From contig DAOLDC010000006.1 in the NCBI GenBank assembly GCA_035327525.1, positions 1 to 31,229 of the forward strand: a stretch of 31,229 nucleotides of DNA. Direction: 5' to 3'. Shown one piece after another: positions 23,179-30,741 of this stretch. The translations under genes were made by a program, and so were the position numbers. The stretch is from JAKLEX01 sp035327525 (lineage in GTDB: Bacteria; Patescibacteriota; Minisyncoccia; Phycocordibacterales; JAACPR01). The notes beneath the pieces are model-generated. The model was given only the letters and a program-made list of their open reading frames with translations. It was not told where the DNA came from and made no database searches. Within the stretch, counting starts at the first letter, position 1; every line of letters begins with the position of its first letter.

Positions 23179-23598
23179 ATGAATTTTAAAAAACTGTTAA
23201 TAATTATGATTATGGTTGCTGTTGTTGACTTTTCTTTTTCTGTTGATTTTGCTAATGCACAAAATCCACTATCACAACCATTTGGAGGACCGCTATTGCT
23301 GTCTATGCCCTGTCCATGTTCTGCTAATTTTCTTTTAGTCATTCAAGATTATAGAACTTTGATGCCAATTTTCATTATATTTCAACCTGGTTATTCTAGA
23401 TTGACAACAATTCAAAATACCATGTCTTTGTCTACCCCAGGATCTTATACTCTTGGTACATATGCACCCGGTGGAGTGTGTTTGACTGGCGTGCTATGTA
23501 TTCCTGCTCCGGTACCAATCAATGGCACCATAACTCCTCTACCGTTCCCAGGTATCGGATTCGGTTCACCCGGCGGAGCACTACGAGGAGGATTTTAG
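23179..23598 (+). CDS. Small secreted CxC protein, divergent from the secretion cluster
   Basis: A 139-residue exported protein. The signal peptide covers about 1-28 (MNFKKLLIIMIMVAVVDF, cleavage likely after ANA). The mature part starts QNPLSQPFGG and contains a CPC pair, then VCLTGVLC, giving four cysteines that could form two disulfides. The rest is rich in Gly, Pro, Thr and small residues and ends near PFPGIGFGSPGGALRGGF. I know no family, but secreted cysteine-paired proteins of this style accompany type IV secretion-like clusters in Patescibacteria. An upstream ATG at 23173 overlaps too closely with the -10 (one base); 23179 gives the usual 7-nt spacing. Confidence 0.65.
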   Translation: MNFKKLLIIMIMVAVVDFSFSVDFANAQNPLSQPFGGPLLLSMPCPCSANFLLVIQDYRTLMPIFIIFQPGYSRLTTIQNTMSLSTPGSYTLGTYAPGGVCLTGVLCIPAPVPINGTITPLPFPGIGFGSPGGALRGGF

Positions 23599-23667
23599 GA
23601 TTTTTTATAATCATAGATCGGTTTGTTGCTCGAGGTTTATCGTGGCGGATTTTGATCAACGTGGATT

Positions 23668-24501
23668 TTAATCAAAAAAACACAACCAATCTTCTGGCTT
23701 CAAGTTTTCGGCGCGGATCTTTTTGTTCGTTCCACTTTTTTTGATCACTTTTTCGATTTCTTCTGTCGACATTAATTTACTCTTTTTTATATTTGAAAAA
23801 AGCATTTTTCTCTTGTGAGCAAAACCTGCATGTAAAATTTTGAAAAATTCTTTTTCTGTTATTTTGTTTTTTTCAAAAAAAGATTTTGAAATATTTTTGA
23901 GATGAATAATTGCTGAATCAACTTTTGGTGCTGGCACAAATGATCCAGCCTTTACGGTTTGAATAATTTTTGGATCGCAATATGTTTTTACAGATATTGA
24001 TAACAGACTTTCTTTGCCATCTTTTGCGCATATTCTGTCCGCAACTTCTTTTTGAACCAACAAAACCATGTCAGTCGGCTGATTGTTGGATGATAGAAAT
24101 TTTCTAATTATTTCACCAGTAATATAATATGGAATGTTTGCAATCAATTTGTATTTTTCGAAAGACTGCCCACTGGCAATATTTTTTTGCAAAAAATTTC
24201 TCGATTTCTCGGTGTTGAATTTCTCAATATCAAATTCCAAAATATCACCATGAATCAATTTCAATTTTTCTGTTGAAATTTCTTTGGCAAACCTTTGCTT
24301 CAAAAAATTTATCATTTCAATGTCAGCTTCAATAGAAATAATGTTTGCATCAGTTGCTAATAAATATTCGGTCAATGCACCCATTCCTGGACCAATTTCT
24401 AATATCGTGCCGCCGGCAGAAATATTTCCAGTAGAAATTATTTTTTTCAGAGCTGACTCTGATTTCAGAAAATTTTGACCTAATGATTTTTTTGCTAACA
24501 T
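23668..24501 (-). CDS. rsmA: 16S rRNA (adenine1518/1519-N6)-dimethyltransferase
   Basis: RsmA/KsgA dimethylates two adjacent adenines in the 3' hairpin of 16S rRNA, late in small-subunit assembly, using S-adenosylmethionine. The start KKSLGQNFLKSESALKKI is the family's hallmark. Motif I is EIGPGMG at 35-41, the acidic residue of motif II is in ISIEADIEM, and the catalytic motif IV is NIPYY. The C-terminal helical domain follows (FKILHAGFAHKRKMLFSNIKK). With the ATG at 24501 it has 277 residues. A TTG at 24519 would add six residues. It lies 25 nt after the helicase gene in the same direction and is probably cotranscribed. Confidence 0.95.
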   Translation of the reverse strand: MLAKKSLGQNFLKSESALKKIISTGNISAGGTILEIGPGMGALTEYLLATDANIISIEADIEMINFLKQRFAKEISTEKLKLIHGDILEFDIEKFNTEKSRNFLQKNIASGQSFEKYKLIANIPYYITGEIIRKFLSSNNQPTDMVLLVQKEVADRICAKDGKESLLSISVKTYCDPKIIQTVKAGSFVPAPKVDSAIIHLKNISKSFFEKNKITEKEFFKILHAGFAHKRKMLFSNIKKSKLMSTEEIEKVIKKSGTNKKIRAENLKPEDWLCFFD

Positions 24502-24526
24502 TTTGTTTTTTTTCGGCAATCTATTA

Positions 24527-26485
24527 TTAGAAATCTATCAGATATTCAATTTTTGTTCTACCATCAGGATTTTCGTCATCTAGACCAAATTTTTCTATCT
24601 CGATCAAGTCTGGATCAATATCATCCAAAAATTCCGAGGCCATGTTCACTTTTTTTGCACCAAAAATTGTCCGAAAATTTGCCCATGTCAAATAAAGTTT
24701 TTTCTTTGCCCTTGTTACTGCCACATAAAAAAGTCGACGCTCCTCCTCTGAGTCCTCAACTTTTTCGTTTTCTCTTTCCATTGGAAATAATCCCGATTCC
24801 AGACCTGTGACAAAAACATGTTCAAATTCCAATCCTTTTGCGGCGTGAACGGTCATTAGTTTTACACCGTTTTTGTTTTTTTCTAACTCGTCTTGATCTG
24901 AAGTCAGAGAAACATCTTCTAGAAATTTTTCTATTGCTTCTATCGGTTCATAAATATCATATTTTTTTGCCAATGAAACCAACTCTTTTATGTTTTGGAT
25001 TCTTTCCAGACCCACTTCCCCGTCTTCACTCAAATATTTTTCAAATCCAGCCTCGGTAAAAATCATTGAAATTATTTCAGAAGGTTTTTTGTTTTTTGTT
25101 GCGATACGAATTCTTTGTAAAAAATTTCTAAAACTATTTACTTTTTCTCTAACTGCCGGCGTCAAAGTTCCCTCTTCTCCGGCATGAATTTTTAGTATTG
25201 TAACTTTTCCGATTCCGCGAGGAGGAGTGTTTATTATTCTGTTCAGATTTGTAAAATCTTTTTCGTTCAATGCCGATTTTATATATGCAATTACATCTTT
25301 TATTTCTTTTCTATCAAAAAATTTTGTACCAACCACTTGATACGGCAAATTATTTTTCAAACAAATTTCTTCCAAAACTCTAGATTGAAAATTTGCCCTG
25401 TACAAAAAAGCTATTTGATCGTATTGCGTCCCAGCAACTGCCAACTCTTTTGTTTTTTTTACTACAAAATCCGCCTCATCATATTCATCAAGCGCTCGAT
25501 ATACATGAATTTTTTCTCCACTACCATTTTTTGTAAAAAGATTTTTGTCTTTTCTAATTGTATTTTTGGAAATTATTTGATTTGCTGCTGCCAAAATGTT
25601 TTGGGTTGATCGGTAGTTTTCTTCCAGAATTATTTCTATAGTGTCTGGATAATCTTTTTCAAAATTCATTATGTTTTTTATGGTGGCACCTCTCCAGCTA
25701 TAAATATTTTGATCAGCATCACCAACAACACAAATATTTTTGTGCTGTTCTGCTATGATTTTGCTCATTCTGTATTGAACCTCATTTGTATCCTGATATT
25801 CATCAATGTGCACATATTTAAATTTATTTTGATATTTTTTCTTTACTTCTATATTTTTTTCTAACAAGTTTGTAGATTTCAAAAGTAAATCATCAAAATC
25901 CAATGCACCAATCGCTGATAGTCTTTTTTCATATTCCAACCAGGTTGTCATTACAATTGATTTGAAATAATCGTTACCCGCAAGCGAATCATCGTACTCT
26001 TCTGGACTGATCATATTACCTTTCTGTTTCGATATTACACCTAGAATTTTTGCTGGATCATGTACTTTTGGATCATGCCCGCCCAATACCAGCACCTCTT
26101 TTATTATTTTTTTTGAATCCGATTTGTCCAAAATTGTGAAATTTTTTGGTAAATCCAGTAATTTGAAATTTTCTTTCAACAACATTACGCCCAATGAATG
26201 AAAAGTTTTTATAACTGGTCGGCCGGATTGCTCTATTGGCATTTTCAAATCCTCGGCATTTTTTAACAAATTATTTACTCGCTCGCGCATTTCATTTGCA
26301 GCCTTGTTGGTAAAAGTAACTGCCAGAATATTTTGTGGATCAATACCGTTTTTTATCAAATTGACTATTCTGTGGGTAATTGTCTTTGTTTTTCCGGACC
26401 CAGCACCTGCCAAAATCAATATTGGGCCATCTACATGTAGGACGGCTTTTTTTTGTTGATCGTTTAGACCGTTTAAGTGTGACAT
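24527..26485 (-). CDS. pcrA: UvrD/PcrA/Rep-family DNA helicase
   Basis: A superfamily 1A 3'-5' DNA helicase used in nucleotide excision repair, recombination control and replication. The 652-residue form starts at the ATG at 26485 (MSHLNGLNDQQKKAVLHVDG), the normal start for the family. Motif I (Walker A) is GAGSGKT at 27-33. Motif II is DEYQDTNEVQY, motif III GDADQNIYSWRGA, motif IV ENYRSTQNIL, motif V TVHAAKGLEF and motif VI FYVAVTRAKKKLY. The C-terminus is short and ends soon after motif VI, without the long RNA polymerase-binding tail of many PcrA proteins. An extended -10, TGCTAGTAT, ends 7 nt before this ATG. A longer start at 26542 is unlikely. Confidence 0.95.
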   Translation of the reverse strand: MSHLNGLNDQQKKAVLHVDGPILILAGAGSGKTKTITHRIVNLIKNGIDPQNILAVTFTNKAANEMRERVNNLLKNAEDLKMPIEQSGRPVIKTFHSLGVMLLKENFKLLDLPKNFTILDKSDSKKIIKEVLVLGGHDPKVHDPAKILGVISKQKGNMISPEEYDDSLAGNDYFKSIVMTTWLEYEKRLSAIGALDFDDLLLKSTNLLEKNIEVKKKYQNKFKYVHIDEYQDTNEVQYRMSKIIAEQHKNICVVGDADQNIYSWRGATIKNIMNFEKDYPDTIEIILEENYRSTQNILAAANQIISKNTIRKDKNLFTKNGSGEKIHVYRALDEYDEADFVVKKTKELAVAGTQYDQIAFLYRANFQSRVLEEICLKNNLPYQVVGTKFFDRKEIKDVIAYIKSALNEKDFTNLNRIINTPPRGIGKVTILKIHAGEEGTLTPAVREKVNSFRNFLQRIRIATKNKKPSEIISMIFTEAGFEKYLSEDGEVGLERIQNIKELVSLAKKYDIYEPIEAIEKFLEDVSLTSDQDELEKNKNGVKLMTVHAAKGLEFEHVFVTGLESGLFPMERENEKVEDSEEERRLFYVAVTRAKKKLYLTWANFRTIFGAKKVNMASEFLDDIDPDLIEIEKFGLDDENPDGRTKIEYLIDF

Positions 26486-26492
26486 TTTTGTA

Positions 26493-26501
26493 ATACTAGC
26501 A
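26493..26501 (-). promoter_or_regulatory. Extended -10 promoter of the helicase gene
   Basis: The - strand reads TGCTAGTAT at 26501-26493, followed by 7 nt and then the ATG at 26485. This is again a leaderless arrangement, and it settles the start codon. Confidence 0.55.
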
Positions 26502-26727
26502 AATTTATGAAAAATAATCGCCTGTTCATAACTGTTTGACAACAGTTCTCACTGACTTATAATTAACGATACCACTGCAATAACAGTCCGAGGGCGATCC
26601 GTCGATCAAATTCCAGTTAGTCAGAATACTGCTTAAAATAAGGCTTATAATAAACAATTCACAACAGATTGACCCTTCACCGACAGGTGAATGTGGTACC
26701 TTCAACCGAATACATATATCGAAAAAA
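26502..26727. other. Intergenic region with possible RNA structure
   Basis: This 226-nt gap between divergent genes is less AT-rich than its surroundings and contains several inverted repeats: AACTGTT 26530-26536 with AACAGTT 26541-26547 (loop TGAC), TTCACC 26676-26681 with GGTGAA 26686-26691 (loop GACA), and a long-range pair CTGACT 26552-26557 with AGTCAG 26619-26624 that encloses ACTG 26573-26576 and CAGT 26584-26587. No convincing gene is present: a 69-codon - strand frame lacks any start signal. An unrecognised small RNA or a regulatory region for the hydrolase is possible. Confidence 0.35.
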
Positions 26728-27762
26728 GTGATCACAAAAGGATTGCCAAATCTGTTATTGTTTATTCTAATTTTTTCTCCATTTTCGTATATAAGTGCTA
26801 ATATTTTTAATTTTTTTGAAAGAAGTGATTATAATTCGCAAAATATAGATGTTCTGGAAGTAAAAAGTACAGTTTCTCAATCAATTTTTTCTATTGGTGG
26901 TGGTGAAATATCTATAGTAGACGATGTGGCGTTGTCGTTTGATACAACTGTCATCAATTTTTCTTCCGAACTCAATAGACTCAAAAATAACGGAAAAATA
27001 TCCGTTTATGAAGTACGAGAAGGTGATACTTTGTCACAAATCGCGGAAATGTATGATGTATCAGTCAATACTATACGCTGGGCAAATGATTTTTCTGGCC
27101 CAATCAAACCAGGACAATCTCTGATAATATTACCAGTAAGCGGTTTGACCCACGTCGTCAAAAATGGTGGAACCATCGAGGATATTGCAAAAATATATAA
27201 AGCAGATGTTAGAGAAATAGCTTTGTTTAACGGTATAGATATTGATAAAAAACTTGTTCCTGGTGACAAAATAATAGTTCCAAATGTTGACCTTGTCCCA
27301 ACAAAAGATAATAACAATAGTCAAACTAAATCAAGTTTGGTAACAACTGGTGCACAATCACAAACGTCTTCAGTATCTGCAACCGGTAATTATTTTAGAA
27401 ATCCAGTACCAGGGGCTATTTTGACACAGTCATTGCACGGTTATAATGCTGTCGACCTTGGGGCACCAGTTGGTACGCCTATAATTGCCTCCGCGGCAGG
27501 CAAGGTTTTGACCAGCAAGAGCGATGGTTGGAATGGTGGTTATGGTGCGATGATTATAATTTCACATCCCAATGGTACTCAAACACTTTATTCTCACTTG
27601 AGTAGAAATACTGTATCTGTTGGACAAAATGTTTCTGCTGGCGAAACAATTGGATATGTTGGTTCTACAGGACTTTCAACCGGACCACATTTGCACTTTG
27701 AGATTCGTGGAGCAAGAAATCCTCTAGCAGCATGCCGCGTCGGCTCTGTTTGTAGAATATAA
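26728..27762 (+). CDS. LysM-M23 peptidoglycan endopeptidase
   Basis: A 344-residue exported murein hydrolase. It begins with a hydrophobic signal or anchor (about 6-25, LPNLLLFILIFSPFSYISA). Two LysM domains that bind peptidoglycan follow: residues 93-136 (YEVREGDTLSQIAEMYDVS) and 141-186 (THVVKNGGTIEDIAKIYKA). The M23 zinc metallopeptidase domain runs from about 227 to the end, with zinc ligands H237 and D243 in HGYNAVDLGAP, and H321/H323 in GPHLHFEIRG, plus the conserved YSHL. The catalytic residues are complete, so the enzyme should cut peptide cross-links. The GTG start at 26728 comes 7 nt after a weak TATATC. It converges with comM, with a four-base gap. Confidence 0.9.
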   Translation: MITKGLPNLLLFILIFSPFSYISANIFNFFERSDYNSQNIDVLEVKSTVSQSIFSIGGGEISIVDDVALSFDTTVINFSSELNRLKNNGKISVYEVREGDTLSQIAEMYDVSVNTIRWANDFSGPIKPGQSLIILPVSGLTHVVKNGGTIEDIAKIYKADVREIALFNGIDIDKKLVPGDKIIVPNVDLVPTKDNNNSQTKSSLVTTGAQSQTSSVSATGNYFRNPVPGAILTQSLHGYNAVDLGAPVGTPIIASAAGKVLTSKSDGWNGGYGAMIIISHPNGTQTLYSHLSRNTVSVGQNVSAGETIGYVGSTGLSTGPHLHFEIRGARNPLAACRVGSVCRI

Positions 27763-27766
27763 TAAA

Positions 27767-29299
27767 TCAAAAATCTCTGTACCTGTATTGCAAGGCCTCC
27801 AAAACATGGGGCTCTTTTATTTTTTCACTATTATCAATATCGGCTATTGTTCGAGCTAGTTTTATTGTTTTAAAATATCCCCTCAGTGAAATTTTTATTT
27901 TTTCCGACGACTTTTCTAATAATGTTTTTGCTTCATGATTTAGCTGGCAATATTTTTTGATTTCAGAATTGTCTAATTCCCCATTGAGTTTTCCAGATCT
28001 CGTTTTTTGGATTTTTTGCGTGGAAATTATTGTTGATCTTGTTTTTTCTAGTGAAAAACCATCTGTCAAAGCGGTATGGCCTAGTTTTTTGTAATTTACT
28101 TTTGAAACACCAATCCAAATATCAATCCTATCTATTATTGGTCCGGAAATTTTTCTTTGGTATTTGTTAATTGCCGACTGATTACAGATGCATTTTTTTG
28201 AGTCGCTTTTGTAATATCCACAAGGGCATGGATTCATTGAAGTTACCAAAATAAATTTTGCTGGAAATGTTTCTGTACCAATCGCCCTGGAAATTATTAT
28301 TTTTTTGTCTTCTAGTGGTTGACGCAGTGAATTTATGACTCGACTGTCAAATTCCGGAAACTCATCAAGAAACAAAACCCCATTATGTGCCAGTGTTATT
28401 TCTCCAATTTTTAGATTTGTCCCTCCACCAACCAACGAAACATAAGATGACGAGTGATGTGGTGCTCTGAATGGCGGAGTCGTTACTATTTTTTCTAAAT
28501 TTCCTGACGATGAATATATAGAAGAACATTCTATTTTTTGTTTCTCGTTTAGTGGTGGTAGTATTTCTGAGAATGATTTTGCCAGCATTGTTTTGCCAGT
28601 GCCAGGAGGTCCGTATAGTGATATGTTGTGGCCACCAGATCCAGCTATTAGCATACCCCTTTTTGCTACCTCGTTGCCGATAATCTGATCAAATGTGTTA
28701 TTTGTAATTTTTGGGTTGCTGACAATGTGATTATTTTTTTCTATTTCTTTTATTTTTGATTGAGGATTGTTCTGGTTGGGATTTTTTGTGTGATTGATTA
28801 TTTCTATAAGGTGTGTTGCTGGCAATATTTTTATGCCAGATATTAATGATCCTTCCGCCTCATTTGCCTTTGGGATAAATATTTCTTTGAAACCTGATTT
28901 TTTTGCAAAAATAATAGTCGACAAAACACCTTTTGTTTTTTTGAGTTTTCCATCTAGAGATAACTCGCCAACAAATAGACGGTCCTTTGTGTTTAACGAC
29001 ACCTGCCCAGATGCTTGCAGATATCCAATTGCAATTGGAACGTCAAAACTGGTGCCATTTTTTTGTAAATTTGCCGGAGCGAGCGACACGACTATTTTTT
29101 GGTTTTTTTGCTTTGGGGAAATAAAACCTGAGTTTTTTATCGCAGAAGAAACCCTGTCGCGTGCTTCAGTAATGGATTTGTCGCCCAGCCCAATTATTAC
29201 AAATGAATGCAGACCGTTCGATATGTCTACCTCGACATCTACACTTTTTGCATCTAATATTCCAGCATGTGCGCTATGGATTTTTGAAAAATACACCAT
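27767..29299 (-). CDS. comM: ComM/YifB-family AAA+ ATPase (Mg-chelatase-like)
   Basis: ComM is a hexameric helicase that promotes branch migration during integration of DNA taken up by natural transformation. The 510-residue length is typical. The N-terminal domain starts MVYFSKIHSAHAGI and contains DVEVDISNGLHSFVIIGL; it is the Lon-like fold found in ComM. Walker A is GPPGTGKT at 230-237, Walker B is in VLFLDEFPEF, and the zinc-binding cysteine set is CPCG ... KCIC. The C-terminal ChlI-like region ends with LARTIADIDNSEKIKEPHVLEALQYR. Patescibacteria commonly keep ComM together with DNA-uptake genes, though none of those are in this window. A TATAAT lies three bases before the ATG. Confidence 0.93.
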   Translation of the reverse strand: MVYFSKIHSAHAGILDAKSVDVEVDISNGLHSFVIIGLGDKSITEARDRVSSAIKNSGFISPKQKNQKIVVSLAPANLQKNGTSFDVPIAIGYLQASGQVSLNTKDRLFVGELSLDGKLKKTKGVLSTIIFAKKSGFKEIFIPKANEAEGSLISGIKILPATHLIEIINHTKNPNQNNPQSKIKEIEKNNHIVSNPKITNNTFDQIIGNEVAKRGMLIAGSGGHNISLYGPPGTGKTMLAKSFSEILPPLNEKQKIECSSIYSSSGNLEKIVTTPPFRAPHHSSSYVSLVGGGTNLKIGEITLAHNGVLFLDEFPEFDSRVINSLRQPLEDKKIIISRAIGTETFPAKFILVTSMNPCPCGYYKSDSKKCICNQSAINKYQRKISGPIIDRIDIWIGVSKVNYKKLGHTALTDGFSLEKTRSTIISTQKIQKTRSGKLNGELDNSEIKKYCQLNHEAKTLLEKSSEKIKISLRGYFKTIKLARTIADIDNSEKIKEPHVLEALQYRYRDF

Positions 29300-29302
29300 C
29301 GT

Positions 29303-29308
29303 ATTATA
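29303..29308 (-). promoter_or_regulatory. -10-like element at the comM start
   Basis: The - strand reads TATAAT at 29308-29303, only three bases before the ATG at 29299. This is closer than at other genes here, so transcription would start inside the codons if it is used. A different upstream promoter may serve comM. Confidence 0.25.
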
Positions 29309-29349
29309 GATGATGTACTTAAAATCATATTAAATTTTTTTTAAAATAT

Positions 29350-29706
29350 TTAGATATTTTCTCTAGCTGCTGGATATGCTTCTAACCTTTCTCTTGAAAT
29401 TGGATTTCCTGTTTTTTCACATATTCCGTATGTTCCCTTTTCAATTTTTTCTAATGCATGATTGACTTCGTTTAGTTCTATTTCTAGTTCTTTTAGAATC
29501 GCTGTATTTTTTTCGTATTGCTCTATATTATCAGCCTGATCGTTTTTGTCAGAAGTGTTTTCTTCCAATTCACCAGGAATCGGTTCCCAATCTAGTGGAT
29601 TATCTGGGTTTATTCGACCAACAGATTTTAGTTCGGAGACAAGTCTATCTTTTTCCTTTAAAAGTTTATCTTTGAAATATTTTGTGTCGATATTATTATT
29701 TTCCAT
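29350..29706 (-). CDS. DksA/TraR-family protein with a degenerate zinc finger
   Basis: DksA-family proteins bind the secondary channel of RNA polymerase through a coiled coil. This one has 118 residues, with a long helical hairpin (about 8-90) and a C-terminal finger region. The finger sequence is GTYGICEKTGNPISRERLEA, the TraR/DksA signature, but the protein has only one cysteine (C96). The other three zinc ligands of the usual four-cysteine finger are absent; the last pair is lost in PAARENI. The fold must be stabilised without zinc, as known for some family members. It has its own extended -10, TGATATAAT, 6 nt before the ATG. Acidic residues at the hairpin tip are not clearly identifiable. 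Confidence 0.85.
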   Translation of the reverse strand: MENNNIDTKYFKDKLLKEKDRLVSELKSVGRINPDNPLDWEPIPGELEENTSDKNDQADNIEQYEKNTAILKELEIELNEVNHALEKIEKGTYGICEKTGNPISRERLEAYPAARENI

Positions 29707-29712
29707 ATAATT

Positions 29713-29721
29713 ATTATATCA
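29713..29721 (-). promoter_or_regulatory. Extended -10 promoter of the DksA-like gene
   Basis: The - strand reads TGATATAAT at 29721-29713, ending 6 nt before the ATG at 29706. TTGAAA at 29739-29734 could be a -35 with a short 15-nt spacer. The arrangement is leaderless. Confidence 0.6.
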
Positions 29722-29758
29722 TGTCCTGTAAAATTTCAAATTCTGATATTTTTCAAAC

Positions 29759-30694
29759 TTATCTAACTATATTTTGTAAATTTAATTTTTTGCTTATTTC
29801 ACCTACTATTTCTGGTTTTGATGATATTAATAAATGATCACTATTTACAAAGGTGTAATAGAATTGTGGCTGATTTGCATCATTCAATATCGCTCTGGCA
29901 TCTCTATTAAAAATTACAATATCAACAAAATTTGGTAGTTCCGCCGGAAAATCATCAGTTGATAATGTTTGAAAAAATATATCGTTAACTTGCCTGTACA
30001 TTATTTTTTCCCATTCTAGCATTCCAGCAAAAACATTCGAATATTCTCTGGTTTTAATTAGAATAAAAGGGTGAGAGTCGTCGTTTGCACCAATCAGTCC
30101 AATTAAGTAGTTTTCATCAAAAGCCCTAATTGTTGGTGCTGTCAGTGTGAATCCAAGAAAACCAAAAATGTTCTCTATTGAACTTTTTTCGTACGATTCA
30201 GTTATCTTGCCATCATTTTGAATTACAACTTTGTCTAATATTTGAATTTCTACTATTTCACCAAGTGCAAGTTTTGGTCTCGCTTTTATTTTATTAATAA
30301 TTTCGTTTTTTAGATCACTATTCGATTTATTCTCGGTAAAAATCTCAATTTTAGATTTTTTGTCCAACAAAATATCTCGAAATTGACTAACAGATATACC
30401 ATTAATGAGATTACTATTATTAATTTTTGTAAACCAAAATGCTCCGCCAGCAATAATTATTCCAATAATTAACAGTGAAATACTTGCTACCATCGCCAAA
30501 TTTGTTTTTTTTGTTTCGACAATTTCTTTCTGCAATAATTCTTTTTTTTGATTTCTCTTTTGTTCTTCAACAACTATTTTTGCAGTTGTAATTTGTCCTT
30601 TTTTTATAAAATTAGCAACATCTCCCTCATACGTTCGAAGTGGTTTTATGACAAAATTTTCTGTATTATTTTGTTGATCTTTTTCTTCTGACAT
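29759..30694 (-). CDS. Single-pass membrane protein, unknown function
   Basis: A 311-residue protein with a long cytoplasmic N-terminal part and one membrane helix at about residues 86-109 (LAMVASISLLIIGIIIAGGAFWF). The N-terminal segment (1-84) is charged, with a run of Lys/Glu-rich helix (VEEQKRNQKKELLQKEIVETKK). The outer domain of about 200 residues mixes helices and strands (FLGFTLTAPTIRAFDENYLIGLIG, PFILIKTREYSNVFAGMLEWEKIMY). I know similar proteins only as uncharacterised Patescibacteria membrane proteins. It stands between the DksA-like gene and the NYN-domain gene, all on the - strand. TATATT at 30709-30704, 9 nt before the ATG, may be its promoter. Confidence 0.75.
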   Translation of the reverse strand: MSEEKDQQNNTENFVIKPLRTYEGDVANFIKKGQITTAKIVVEEQKRNQKKELLQKEIVETKKTNLAMVASISLLIIGIIIAGGAFWFTKINNSNLINGISVSQFRDILLDKKSKIEIFTENKSNSDLKNEIINKIKARPKLALGEIVEIQILDKVVIQNDGKITESYEKSSIENIFGFLGFTLTAPTIRAFDENYLIGLIGANDDSHPFILIKTREYSNVFAGMLEWEKIMYRQVNDIFFQTLSTDDFPAELPNFVDIVIFNRDARAILNDANQPQFYYTFVNSDHLLISSKPEIVGEISKKLNLQNIVR

Positions 30695-30741
30695 ATTTAT
30701 CTAAATATAAAAATCGTTACAAATATTGTCGCGTTTCTTGA

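Noticed and set aside
24502..24519. TTG start adding six residues to the rRNA dimethyltransferase
   Set aside because: The ATG at 24501 gives the standard family N-terminus, and the TTG has no start signal.
26486..26542. Longer helicase beginning at 26542
   Set aside because: The extra 19 residues do not look like the family, and the extended -10 at 26501-26493 lies within them. MSHLNGLNDQQ is the usual start.
26526..26735. A 69-codon - strand frame in the helicase-hydrolase gap
   Set aside because: It overlaps the start of the hydrolase, has no promoter or Shine-Dalgarno, and no recognisable domain.
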